Assembly: GCF_014207235.1 (NCBI RefSeq)
Contig: NZ_JACHDA010000003.1
Span: forward strand, 62,001-126,000
Length of the DNA: 64,000 bases
Direction of reading: 5' to 3'
From: Sphingopyxis sp. JAI128
GTDB lineage: Bacteria; Pseudomonadota; Alphaproteobacteria; Sphingomonadales; Sphingomonadaceae
Under the pieces are notes generated by a model. That model ran no database searches and had not been told where the DNA came from. It saw nothing but the letters and a program-made list of their open reading frames with translations. This document shows positions 17,388 through 25,925 of the stretch, one piece after another. Both the position numbers and the translations under genes were made by a program. Numbering within the stretch: the stretch's first letter is position 1; each line of letters begins with the position of its first letter.

Positions 17388-19691
17388 ATGGCCAGCACCA
17401 CCGACGATCCCGACAATCCAGAACCCGTCCCCGGCATGATCGATACCCCGTTCGACAGCGCGCTGTCCGAACGTTATCTCGTCTATGCGCTCTCGACGAT
17501 CACCGCGCGCTCGCTGCCCGACCTGCGCGACGGGTTGAAACCGGTGCATCGCCGCCTGCTCTGGGCGATGCGTGCGATGCGGCTCGATCCTTCGCAGGGT
17601 TATAAAAAATCGGCGCGCGTCGTCGGCGACGTCATCGGCAAATTCCACCCGCACGGCGATACCGCGGTCTACGACGCGATGGTCCGCCTCGCGCAGGATT
17701 TCTCGCTGCGTTACCCGCTCGTCGACGGTCAGGGCAATTTCGGCAATATCGATGGCGATAATGCCGCGGCCTACCGCTATACCGAGGCGCGGCTGACGCG
17801 CGTCGCGATCGACCTGATGCAGGGGCTCGACGAGGGCACGGTCGATTTCCGCCCGACCTATAATGGCGAGGATGAAGAGCCCGAGATCATGCCGGGACTG
17901 TTCCCGAACCTGCTCGCCAATGGCGCGAGCGGGATCGCGGTCGGCATGGCAACGAACATCCCGCCGCACAATGCCGCCGAGGTGATCGGCGCCGCGCTCT
18001 TGCTGATCGAAAAGCCGAACGCCGAGCTCGCCGAATTGCTCGACCATGTGAAGGGCCCCGATTTCCCGACCGGCGGCATCGTCGTCGACAGCCCCGAGAC
18101 GATAGCCCACGCCTATGAAACGGGCCGCGGCGGCTTTCGCGTCCGCGCGCGTTTCTCGACCGGCAAGACTGCCGATGGCAGCTGGGAAGACAGCGGCATC
18201 GAGAAGCTGCCCGGCGGCACCTGGCAGCTCGTCATCAGCGAAATTCCTTACGGCGTCGCCAAGGGCAAGCTGATCGAACAGATCGCGCAGCTGATCGCCG
18301 ACAAGAAATTGCCGATCCTGGAGGATGTCCGCGACGAAAGCGCCGAGGATTTGCGCGTCGTCCTCGAACCCAAGAGCCGCAACGTCGATCCCGAGGTACT
18401 GAAGGACAGCCTGTTCCGGCTGACCGACCTCGAAAGCCGCTTCGCGCTCAACCTCAACGTCCTCGATGCGACCCGCACGCCGAAGGTGATGGGGCTGAAA
18501 CAGCTGCTCACCGAATGGCTACAGCACCAGATCATCGTCCTCGTCCGCCGTGCGCAGCACCGCATCAACAAGATCGACGACCGTTTGGAGCTGGTCGCGG
18601 GCTATATCATCGCCTTCCTCAACCTCGACCGGATCATCGAGATCATCCGAACCGAGGACGAGCCCAAACCGGTGATGATCGCGGAATTCATCCTCACCGA
18701 CCGGCAGGCCGAGGCGATCCTCAACATGCGGCTGCGCAGCTTGCGCCGGCTCGAGGAAATGGAGCTCAAGCGCGAGCAGGCCGATCTGACCGCCGAGCGC
18801 GAGGAGCTCGCAAAGCTGGTCGAAAGCCCCGCGCGGCAGAAGACGCGGCTGCGCAAGGACCTCGAAAAGCTGCGTGACGTCTATGGCCTCGAAACCCGGC
18901 TCGGCGCGCGGCGCACGACGATCGCCGAAGCCGCGCCGACGCGCGAAATCCCGCTCGACGCGATGATCGAGAAGGAGCCGGTGACGGTAATCCTCTCGAA
19001 ACGCGGCTGGATTCGCGCCCAGCGCGGCCATGTTGCGGCGGACCAGTGGGCCGAGTTCAAATTCAAGGAAGGCGACGAGCTGCTGTTCGCGGCGCACGCG
19101 CAGACGACCGACAAGCTGTTGGTCGCGGCGAGCGACGGGCGCTTCTTCACCGTCGGCGCCGACAAATTGCCCGGCGGGCGCGGGTTCGGCGAACCGTTGC
19201 GGTTGATGGTCGACATCGACCCCGACGCGCGGATCGTCGCGCTGTTCCCGGCCAGTGCCGAGGGCCGGCTGTTGCTCGCATCGTCGAGCGGGCACGGTTT
19301 CGTCGCGCAAATGTCCGAAGTGGTCGCCGAAACGCGCAAGGGGCGGGGCGTCGTCAACCTCAAACCCAAGGCCGTCCTGGCGGTCGTCCGCCCGATCGCG
19401 CCGGGCGACGACAGCGTCGCTGCGGTGGGCGAGAACCGGAAACTCGTCGTTTTCCCGCTCGCCGAAGTGCCGGTGATGGCGCGCGGTCAGGGGGTGATGC
19501 TGCAACGCTATCGTGACGGTGGCCTGTCCGACGCGATCAGCTTTGTCTTTGCCGACGGTCTGAGCTGGGCGATGGGCGGCGATACCGGCCGCACGCGGAC
19601 CGAAACCGACCTTGCGCCATGGCGCGTCGCGCGCGGCGCGGCCGGCCGGATGCCGCCGACCGGCTTTCCGCGCAATAACCGCTTCGACTGA
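17388..19691 (+). CDS. parC: DNA topoisomerase IV subunit A
   Basis: 767 residues from ATG 17388. The breakage-reunion domain has [10 protein letters not shown], the [12 protein letters not shown] quinolone-region block and the catalytic tyrosine in [13 protein letters not shown] beta-propeller C-terminal region follows with [14 protein letters not shown] and related repeats. It decatenates daughter chromosomes with ParE. The length and the absence of the GyrA box in the C-terminal region favour ParC over GyrA. The residue at the classical Ser-80 position is Thr and the one at Glu-84 is Asp; I cannot say whether these affect drug response. Confidence 0.94.
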   Translation: MASTTDDPDNPEPVPGMIDTPFDSALSERYLVYALSTITARSLPDLRDGLKPVHRRLLWAMRAMRLDPSQGYKKSARVVGDVIGKFHPHGDTAVYDAMVRLAQDFSLRYPLVDGQGNFGNIDGDNAAAYRYTEARLTRVAIDLMQGLDEGTVDFRPTYNGEDEEPEIMPGLFPNLLANGASGIAVGMATNIPPHNAAEVIGAALLLIEKPNAELAELLDHVKGPDFPTGGIVVDSPETIAHAYETGRGGFRVRARFSTGKTADGSWEDSGIEKLPGGTWQLVISEIPYGVAKGKLIEQIAQLIADKKLPILEDVRDESAEDLRVVLEPKSRNVDPEVLKDSLFRLTDLESRFALNLNVLDATRTPKVMGLKQLLTEWLQHQIIVLVRRAQHRINKIDDRLELVAGYIIAFLNLDRIIEIIRTEDEPKPVMIAEFILTDRQAEAILNMRLRSLRRLEEMELKREQADLTAEREELAKLVESPARQKTRLRKDLEKLRDVYGLETRLGARRTTIAEAAPTREIPLDAMIEKEPVTVILSKRGWIRAQRGHVAADQWAEFKFKEGDELLFAAHAQTTDKLLVAASDGRFFTVGADKLPGGRGFGEPLRLMVDIDPDARIVALFPASAEGRLLLASSSGHGFVAQMSEVVAETRKGRGVVNLKPKAVLAVVRPIAPGDDSVAAVGENRKLVVFPLAEVPVMARGQGVMLQRYRDGGLSDAISFVFADGLSWAMGGDTGRTRTETDLAPWRVARGAAGRMPPTGFPRNNRFD

Positions 19692-19750
19692 CCTTATTTT
19701 GTTGTTGCCGTAAACAGCTTCTTTACCCCCCGGCAATTACGCAAGGACCA

Positions 19751-21463
19751 ATGGGGAAAGGTCGCTTAAAACCCGCTGTCATGCCTATTGATCGAACCGG
19801 TGAAGACCGGCCCTCGCTGTTTGTCGGATGGATCGATGCGCTGCCGGTCCCGGCGGCGCTTATCCGCCCGCTGGGTCGTGGCAATTTTCGCCTCCATGCC
19901 AGCAATGCCGCCTTCGACCGGTTGAAATTGTCGCCGGTGGGCGTCGATGCGCCGATCGAAATGCTCCGCGCGATCGAACGCGCCGCCAAACGGTCCGACG
20001 AAGCCCAGGAATTTTCATGCCAGCTGGGCGAAGGTCCGGCGGCGCGCGACCTGCGCGGATCGATCGGCCCGCTGCCCACCGAAGCGGGCGACGAAGGGCT
20101 GTTCCTGCTGACGCTGATCGATCGCACGCAGGAAATGATGACGGAGCGCAACCTGCGCCGCGAACTTGTGTCCGACAGCCTGACCGGCCTTCCCAATCGC
20201 GCAGGGTTCGAGGAACTGGTCGAGCAGCGCACGCTGGCCGGAGGCGCCGGCGCCGATCATGCGATCCTGCTGCTCGACCTTGCGCGCTTTTCACGGATCA
20301 ACGAACATATCGGTCCGATGGCGGGCGACGAACTGATCATCACCGTTGCCCGCCGGCTGAAATCGAGCCTGCGCAGCGGCGACATATTGGGGCGCACGGG
20401 CGGCGACGAATTCGCCATTTCGTCGCGGGTCACCGGCGGCCGCGCCGACGTGCGCGAAATGGCGCGGCGCATCCGCGGCTGTTTCGACCACCCCTTCCGC
20501 ATCGGTGAATTGAAAGTCAGCGTCGACTGCGCGCTCGGCTGCGCGATCCAACCCACAGCTGACACCGATGTCGCCGATCAGATTCGCCATGCCCAGATTG
20601 CCCTGAAACGCGCGAAGCAGACCGACCGCATCGAAATCTACGAACCCGAAGCGGCTATGCTTTCCGACAACAGGTTCGGGCTCGAAACCGAACTGCGCAA
20701 CGCGATCGAGGAAGACCGGCTCCACCTTGCCTTCCAGCCGCTGATCGAAATGTCGAGCGGGCGCGTCGCGGGTTTCGAGGCGCTCGCGCGCTGGGACCAC
20801 AGCAGTGGCCATTCGGTCTCGCCCGCCGAATTCATCCCGATCGCCGAGGATTCGGGGCTGATCGTCCCGCTCGGCCAATGGGCGGTCAGCAAGGCGGCGG
20901 CGACGCTCGCCGAATGGGACGCCCAGAATGGCGGCGAGATCGTCAACGCCTATTTCTCGGTCAATGTTTCGGCGATCCAACTGGTCCGCGACGATGTCGC
21001 GGGGGTGGTGCGAAACGCGCTCGAAAAACACCGCATCGGTGGCGAACGGCTGATGATCGAACTCACCGAAAGCGCAATCATCGGCGATCCCGACCTTGCG
21101 CTGTCGGTGCTCAGCGAACTCAAAGCGCTGCACGCTCGCGTCGCGATGGACGATTTCGGCACCGGCTATTCGAACCTCGCCTATTTGCAGCGCCTGCCGA
21201 TCGACGTGCTCAAGATCGATCGCAGTTTCGTCGAACATATGGTCGACGACCGCGACAAGGTCGCCATCGTGCGAACGATCCAGAGCCTCGCCGAAGTGCT
21301 CGGCATGCGCACCACCGCCGAGGGCGTCGAAACCACCGATCAGGCAAGGTTGCTGTCGGCGCTCGGCTGCGACTTCGGACAGGGGTTCCTGTTTGCGCGG
21401 CCGATGGATAGCAAGGCCGCGCTCGATTACTGGCGTCAGTCGCTGGTACGCCCGATCTTCTGA
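19751..21463 (+). CDS. Diguanylate cyclase / c-di-GMP phosphodiesterase (GGDEF-EAL)
   Basis: 570 residues. An N-terminal PAS-like sensor (~1-135) is followed by a GGDEF domain with DSLTGLPNR and an intact GGDEF active site in RTGGDEFAI. The EAL domain has FEALARW, the ENVS-type SVNVSAIQL block, DDFGTGYSNL and LKIDRSFV, so the main phosphodiesterase residues are present. No transmembrane segment is visible, so it is probably cytoplasmic. Both catalytic sites look competent; which activity dominates cannot be told from sequence. Its 3' end overlaps the convergent cca gene by 28 nt. Confidence 0.92.
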   Translation: MGKGRLKPAVMPIDRTGEDRPSLFVGWIDALPVPAALIRPLGRGNFRLHASNAAFDRLKLSPVGVDAPIEMLRAIERAAKRSDEAQEFSCQLGEGPAARDLRGSIGPLPTEAGDEGLFLLTLIDRTQEMMTERNLRRELVSDSLTGLPNRAGFEELVEQRTLAGGAGADHAILLLDLARFSRINEHIGPMAGDELIITVARRLKSSLRSGDILGRTGGDEFAISSRVTGGRADVREMARRIRGCFDHPFRIGELKVSVDCALGCAIQPTADTDVADQIRHAQIALKRAKQTDRIEIYEPEAAMLSDNRFGLETELRNAIEEDRLHLAFQPLIEMSSGRVAGFEALARWDHSSGHSVSPAEFIPIAEDSGLIVPLGQWAVSKAAATLAEWDAQNGGEIVNAYFSVNVSAIQLVRDDVAGVVRNALEKHRIGGERLMIELTESAIIGDPDLALSVLSELKALHARVAMDDFGTGYSNLAYLQRLPIDVLKIDRSFVEHMVDDRDKVAIVRTIQSLAEVLGMRTTAEGVETTDQARLLSALGCDFGQGFLFARPMDSKAALDYWRQSLVRPIF

Positions 21464-22632
21464 TCGACCAGCTCGGCGACGCGCGCCGCATCGGGAAAAT
21501 CCTCCGCCACCCATTGGGCTTCGACCGCTTTCAATATGCGCGCCACGTCGGGGCCGGCGGCAACCCCGCGCGCGACGATGTCGCCACCTTTCACCGGCAG
21601 CAACGGCACCTGCCAGCCCGCGAGCGCCTGCACCGCGTCGGGGCGGCCCGCAATCAGGTGGACATCGCGCGCCGCGTCGATCCCGATGGCGTGCGCAAGC
21701 TGCCGAGCCGGACGGTCGACGTCGCCGCGACGTGCGGCGATCGCGGCCAGATGCTTACGCTGCCGCGTCGACAGGCGCAGCCGGCTCGCCACCTGCTCGG
21801 CGACCGCGGCGTCGGCGGGAAGCAGCACCGACAGGCGGCGCAGCGGTCCCGGCGTGGCGCCCGCGGCCGTCTCATTGGAAAGCAGGCGATCGAGCCCCCC
21901 GGCAAATGCGGGGTCCAGTTCGGGCAGCAGCACCTCGAAAATGCCGTCCGCCGCCATCTGGCCGACAATGGCGCGCGGGTCGGGCAGCGATAATAGCTTG
22001 AGCAGTTCGTCGGCGATCCGTTCGCGCGACAGGCTTTTCAGCGACTGGCGTGCCGCGATCACCGCCGCATGGCTGGCCGGTTCCAGCGGGCCGCGACCGA
22101 AACGCGCGGCAAAGCGATAGAAGCGCAGGATGCGCAAATGATCTTCGGCGATCCGTGTCGCGGCGTCGCCGATGAAGCGCACGCACCCGTTCCGCAGATC
22201 GTCGATCCCGTCGAACCAGTCGTCGATCGCGCCGCTGTCGGGATCGGCATAAAGCGCGTTGATCGTGAAGTCGCGCCGCGCCGCATCGTCGCGCCAGTCG
22301 TCGGCAAAGGCGACCGTTGCCCGGCGCCCGTCGGTTTCGACATCGCGCCGCAGCGTCGTGATTTCATGATGGTCGCCGCTCGCGATCGCGGTGACGGTGC
22401 CGTGCGCGATCCCCGTCGGAATCACCTTGATATTCGCCGCGGCGAGCCGCCGCGTCACCTCCTCCGGCAACAAGGGCGTCGCAAGATCGATGTCGGCGAC
22501 CGGCAGGCCGAGCAATGTGTCGCGCACCGCGCCACCCACCAGCCGCACGGCGCCGCCATCGGCGGTCAGCGCCGCGACGATCCGCCGCAGCCCGGCGCGG
22601 TCGCGCCAAGGCGCTTCGGGCAGCGTCGTCAC
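21436..22632 (-). CDS. cca: CCA tRNA nucleotidyltransferase / poly(A) polymerase family
   Basis: 398 residues. The nucleotidyltransferase head has LVGGAVRDTLLGLPVADIDLAT (the GGxVRD and DxD motifs), RRDFTINALYAD and the RIAEDHLRILRFYRFAARFG motif that binds the incoming nucleotide. The enzyme adds or repairs the 3' CCA of tRNA. The start is a GTG at 22632 that overlaps the stop of the nudix gene (CGGTGACG), so the two are coupled. The 3' end runs 28 nt into the convergent GGDEF-EAL gene. Confidence 0.92.
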   Translation of the reverse strand: MTTLPEAPWRDRAGLRRIVAALTADGGAVRLVGGAVRDTLLGLPVADIDLATPLLPEEVTRRLAAANIKVIPTGIAHGTVTAIASGDHHEITTLRRDVETDGRRATVAFADDWRDDAARRDFTINALYADPDSGAIDDWFDGIDDLRNGCVRFIGDAATRIAEDHLRILRFYRFAARFGRGPLEPASHAAVIAARQSLKSLSRERIADELLKLLSLPDPRAIVGQMAADGIFEVLLPELDPAFAGGLDRLLSNETAAGATPGPLRRLSVLLPADAAVAEQVASRLRLSTRQRKHLAAIAARRGDVDRPARQLAHAIGIDAARDVHLIAGRPDAVQALAGWQVPLLPVKGGDIVARGVAAGPDVARILKAVEAQWVAEDFPDAARVAELVDQKIGRTSD

Positions 22633-23213
22633 CGGTGCCACCCCGCGGGCAGGCGCCGCGCCAGATTGATGATGATCCCCGCCGTCACGCCCCAGATCCG
22701 CCGTCCCTGCCAGTCCATGTCGTAATAATGGCGGTCGTGCCCCTGAAAATTCGCATGCTGGCGCGCATAATTGGCAGGATCGAACAGGATGTCGAGCGGT
22801 ACCTCGAACCAGTCCTCGACCTCGTCGGGATTGGGATCGAACGCCAGGTCGGGGGGGATGACGCCGAGCACCGGGGTGATCCGATAGCCGCTGCCCGACT
22901 GGTAGGGTTCGGTCGCGCCCGCGATCATCACGTCGCGGCGATTGAGCCCGATTTCTTCCTCGGCCTCGCGCAGCGCCGCGTCGATTGCGTCGCGGTCGCC
23001 CGGATCGATCTTGCCCCCGGGGAAGGCGACCTGCCCGGCATGGCTGCGCAACCATTGCGGTCGCTGCGTCAGGATGACGCCGGGGTCGGCCCTGTCGGTA
23101 AAGGCGATCAGCACCGCGGCATCGCGCAGCGTCGGCGTGCCGAGATAGGCTTCGTCCTCGCCTGCGTCGGGAAGCAGATTATCGAGCGCGTCGCGCAGCT
23201 TTTCGGAAAGCAT
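22629..23213 (-). CDS. NUDIX hydrolase, CoA diphosphatase type
   Basis: 194 residues. The CoA-pyrophosphatase signature LTQRPQWLRSHAGQVAFPGG runs directly into the Nudix box GGKIDPGDRDAIDAALREAEEEIGL. This family hydrolyses CoA to 4'-phosphopantetheine and 3',5'-ADP. Its ATG overlaps the DUF1285 stop by one base (TGATG), and its own stop overlaps the cca start, making a tight three-gene operon DUF1285-nudix-cca. Confidence 0.92.
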   Translation of the reverse strand: MLSEKLRDALDNLLPDAGEDEAYLGTPTLRDAAVLIAFTDRADPGVILTQRPQWLRSHAGQVAFPGGKIDPGDRDAIDAALREAEEEIGLNRRDVMIAGATEPYQSGSGYRITPVLGVIPPDLAFDPNPDEVEDWFEVPLDILFDPANYARQHANFQGHDRHYYDMDWQGRRIWGVTAGIIINLARRLPAGWHR

Positions 23214-23797
23214 CAGCGATCCACCAGGGGAAAACGGACACCGTTCGACCAGATCGCGGGCACTTCTTCGCCCGCAGCCAGCGCCATTTCAACAAGTTCG
23301 TAATAGAGCGCGCGGTCGATGCGGGCCTCCAGCCCGTTGCCGATCGCACCGCGGACGTGGAGTCGCGGGTCGGGGTGGTCGGGATCGTCACCGAAACTCA
23401 GGGGGTGGTCCGCTCCCGCCATCACAAGGTCGTCGGTATCGAGCCGGAAGACGAGCCTGCGCGCTTCACCCTTGCCCTCGCTCTTCATCTCGACCGCGCG
23501 GAACGGGGTGTCCTCGACGGTGATCGCCAGCTTCTCGGCCGGGGTGACAAGGACGTGGCTGCCGTCGGGTTCGCGCCGCAGGATCGTCGAGAAGAGCCGT
23601 ACCATCGCAGGCCGGTTGATGCGACCGCCCTCGTGATACCAGCTGCCATCGGCGCGAATCTCCATCGCGCTGTCGCCGCTGCGTTCGGGGTGCCAGCTTT
23701 CGACCGGCGGCAGCTTGCGCGCGGCGAGCAGCTCGGCCGCCTCGGCCAGCGAAAGCTGGGCGAAGTCCTTTGGAAGCGAGGGTGCGGGGCTGACCAT
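23213..23797 (-). CDS. DUF1285 domain protein
   Basis: 194 residues from ATG 23797. The core (WYHEGGRINRPAMVRLFSTILRREPDGSHVLVTPAEKLAITVEDTPF and onwards) matches my memory of DUF1285, a small alphaproteobacterial family of unknown function often found beside a CoA-type nudix gene and cca, as here. No signal peptide or membrane segment. A function is not assigned. Confidence 0.82.
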   Translation of the reverse strand: MVSPAPSLPKDFAQLSLAEAAELLAARKLPPVESWHPERSGDSAMEIRADGSWYHEGGRINRPAMVRLFSTILRREPDGSHVLVTPAEKLAITVEDTPFRAVEMKSEGKGEARRLVFRLDTDDLVMAGADHPLSFGDDPDHPDPRLHVRGAIGNGLEARIDRALYYELVEMALAAGEEVPAIWSNGVRFPLVDR

Positions 23798-23843
23798 CCA
23801 TCCGACATAGGCGGAAGGGCGGAGCGCGCAACCCCAAGCCCGC

Positions 23844-24347
23844 TCAGCGCGGCCCGATCCGTCCCGCGCCCGTCGGCAGGACGTGCCCGTTGACCGCCCG
23901 CGCGAGCAGGCGGCGCTTCTCATACGGGCCGGGCAAATCCCACGCCCCCGTCGCATCGGCGGCAAAGCCGAAGAAACGTCCGTAATATTCGGGGTCGCCG
24001 ATCATCATCAGCGCGCCGTCGGCCTCGTGCTCGGCGGCCTCCAGCATATGCGCCATCAGCAAACGGCCGTGGCCACCGCGCTGGACGTCGGGGCGCACCG
24101 CGACCGGCCCGACCATCACCAGCGGCGTCGCGGTGCCGTTTGCCGTACGGTGCGCGACGGGCCAGCACTGGATCGTGCCGATCAGCGCGCCATCCTCGAC
24201 CGCGGCGAAGCTCAAGGCGCGCACCGCATCGATGCCTTCGCGGATGCGATAGGCGGTTCGTCCAAAGCGATCCGGACCGAAAGCAGCGTCGAGAAGCGCC
24301 TCGACCGCCTGCGGCTCGATATCGGACAATGGAAGTAACTCGACCAA
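23844..24347 (-). CDS. GNAT family N-acetyltransferase
   Basis: 167 residues. The acetyl-CoA binding motif A is VMVGPVAVRPDVQRGGHGRLLMAHMLEAA, with the R/QxxGxG/A loop as QRGGHG, followed by GDPEYYGRFFGF, typical of the YhbS-like branch. It transfers acetyl groups to an amine; the substrate is unknown. It ends 46 nt before the DUF1285 start on the same strand and could be the first gene of that operon. It is divergent from folB. Confidence 0.88.
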   Translation of the reverse strand: MVELLPLSDIEPQAVEALLDAAFGPDRFGRTAYRIREGIDAVRALSFAAVEDGALIGTIQCWPVAHRTANGTATPLVMVGPVAVRPDVQRGGHGRLLMAHMLEAAEHEADGALMMIGDPEYYGRFFGFAADATGAWDLPGPYEKRRLLARAVNGHVLPTGAGRIGPR

Positions 24348-24437
24348 CGCGCACCCTTTCGCTAATGCGGCGGCGCTTTAGGGTGAGGGCACGGCGATGG
24401 AAAGCCGAATGTCGCGCCCGTTCGACAGGATTTTCTT

Positions 24438-24809
24438 GTGACCGATATATTGTGGTTGGAAGTGACCGGGCTGACCGTCGACGTATTGACCGGCATCTAT
24501 TCCGAAGAAACGCATTTGCCGCAGCCGCTGCGCATCTCGGTGCGGGCGAAGCTGGCGATGGCCGATCATTACGAGCCGACGACGCCGCTCAGCCGCTCGA
24601 AAAATTACATGCACCTCAAATTCGCGGCGACTGAGGGCATTCCCAAGGACGTCCATTTCGTGCTGATCGAAAGCGTCGCCGACCATATCATCGACACGCT
24701 GTTCCTGCAGGACGAAAAGATCGAAGAGGTCGAGGTCAAGATCGTCAAGCTCGCGATCGCCGAGGAAGGCGAAGAGATCGGCATCACCATGCGGCGGACC
24801 CGCAAATGA
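24438..24809 (+). CDS. folB: Dihydroneopterin aldolase
   Basis: 123 residues from a GTG at 24438. The FolB fold is recognisable from LEVTGLTVDVLTGIYSEETHLPQPLRISVRAKL near the N-terminus, where the family has its conserved Glu and Tyr, and from VEVKIVKLAI near the end. It converts dihydroneopterin to 6-hydroxymethyl-dihydropterin in folate synthesis. The stop overlaps the start of the next gene by 4 nt (ATGA), and that gene is a FolM-like reductase, which supports a folate or pterin role for the pair. Confidence 0.85.
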   Translation: MTDILWLEVTGLTVDVLTGIYSEETHLPQPLRISVRAKLAMADHYEPTTPLSRSKNYMHLKFAATEGIPKDVHFVLIESVADHIIDTLFLQDEKIEEVEVKIVKLAIAEEGEEIGITMRRTRK

Positions 24810-25567
24810 CCCGGAAGCTCGCTCTCGTCACGGGCGGGCTCCACCGCGTCGGCGCCGCGATTGCCGCGCGGCTTGCGCGCGAAGGCTATGCGCTGGCGAT
24901 CCACAAGCGCAGTCCCGGCGAAGCGGACCCGGTGCTTGCCGAAGCGCTTGCAGAGACGGGCGCGATCAGCCATCGTTTCGCCGCCGACCTAGCCGACCCG
25001 GCGGTGGTCGATGCGCTGATCCCGGCGGTGATCGAAAAATTCGGCCGCGCGCCCGACCTGCTCGTCAACAACGCCGCGCTGTTCGCCGAGGGCGAATGGG
25101 CCGACCTGACCGCCGATGCGCTGGCCGAAATGATGCAGGTCAATCATCACGCCCCGGTCATGCTGGCAAAGGCACTCGTCGCGGCGAGCGAAGGGCGGCG
25201 CCCCGCGATCGTCAATATCGTCGATCAGCGCGTTGCCCATCCGGTGCCCGACCAGATCGCCTACAGCCTGTCGAAATCGGCGCTGTGGCAGGCGACGCAA
25301 ACGCTGGCGGTGGCGTTCGGAAGCCGCGCGCGCGTCAATGCCGTCGCACCGGGACTGACGATGGCGACCGACGATTATTCGGCGGCGCAGGTCGAGCGAT
25401 TGGCGAAGCTTATGCCGCTGGGCGCGCTGCCGACGCCGGGGCAGATCGCCGATGCCGTCGTCTATCTGGCGCGCGCCGAGGCGGTCACGGGGCAGACGAT
25501 CTTCGTCGACGGCGGCGCGCATCTGGCGCCGATGGCGCGCGATTTTGTGGCGTTGGAGCGGGACTAG
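24806..25567 (+). CDS. SDR reductase with pteridine-reductase (FolM/PTR1) motif
   Basis: 253 residues. The cofactor motif is TGGLHRVG, that is TGx3RxG, which marks pteridine reductases and FolM rather than the usual TGx3GxG of SDRs. The remaining SDR signatures are NNAAL, the catalytic YSLSK (YxxxK) and a C-terminal FVDGGAHLAP. FolM reduces dihydromonapterin and, weakly, dihydrofolate. The 4-nt overlap with folB makes a pterin substrate likely (inference). Substrate choice between dihydromonapterin, dihydrobiopterin and dihydrofolate is open. Confidence 0.85.
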   Translation: MTRKLALVTGGLHRVGAAIAARLAREGYALAIHKRSPGEADPVLAEALAETGAISHRFAADLADPAVVDALIPAVIEKFGRAPDLLVNNAALFAEGEWADLTADALAEMMQVNHHAPVMLAKALVAASEGRRPAIVNIVDQRVAHPVPDQIAYSLSKSALWQATQTLAVAFGSRARVNAVAPGLTMATDDYSAAQVERLAKLMPLGALPTPGQIADAVVYLARAEAVTGQTIFVDGGAHLAPMARDFVALERD

Positions 25568-25613
25568 CGTCGCGGTGGCGTGATGTCCGCAAACGACCGG
25601 TTGCGGACGTTCG

Positions 25614-25750
25614 ATCCTCCCTGTGCCGCAGGCATGGGGAGGTGGCAGCCCGCAGGGCTGCCGGAGGGGCTAATGGCGCAACGTCGCGGCCCCTCCACCC
25701 CCTCGCTACGCGAGCGGTCCCCCTCCCCATGGCTTCGTGACAGGGAGGAT
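25614..25750. repeat. MITE-like repeat with 11-bp terminal inverted repeats (complete copy)
   Basis: A 137-bp element that starts ATCCTCCCTGT and ends with its exact complement ACAGGGAGGAT. Internal blocks are also mirrored: CATGGGGAGG near the left end against CCTCCCCATG near the right, and GGAGGGGC against GGCCCCTCC in the centre. Left halves of the same sequence recur at 47.1, 52.8 and 55.9 kb. It has no coding capacity. It lies in the 358-nt gap (25568-25925) after the FolM-like gene; the rest of that gap holds the next repeat and nothing else I recognise. Confidence 0.85.
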
Positions 25751-25788
25751 TTGAGGTCGCTGACAAGTAACGCGATCCTTTATTTCAT

Positions 25789-25861
25789 CGTCATCCCGGA
25801 CTTGATCCGGGATCCATAGCCGCCTCGTCGTCCTGGATCCCGGATCAAGTCCGGAGTGACG
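25789..25861. repeat. REP-like palindrome (GGACTTGATCC family)
   Basis: Arms at about 25789-25816 and 25834-25861 are reverse complements apart from two adjacent differences near the outer end. The core CCCGGACTTGATCCGGG is itself a hairpin. This is a different repeat family from the GCGAAAGC-centred one. It is a likely bidirectional terminator or processing signal between the convergent FolM-like and GabD-like genes (inference). Confidence 0.8.
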
Positions 25862-25925
25862 AAGGGGACGTCGACGAAAAGGACAGTGCGTCGACCAGCT
25901 CAGCACGAACGGGTTGGGAGGCGGT

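Noticed and set aside
17388..17700. Thr and Asp in the quinolone region of ParC as resistance changes
   Set aside because: Both residues may be normal in alphaproteobacterial ParC; no reference alignment is available here.
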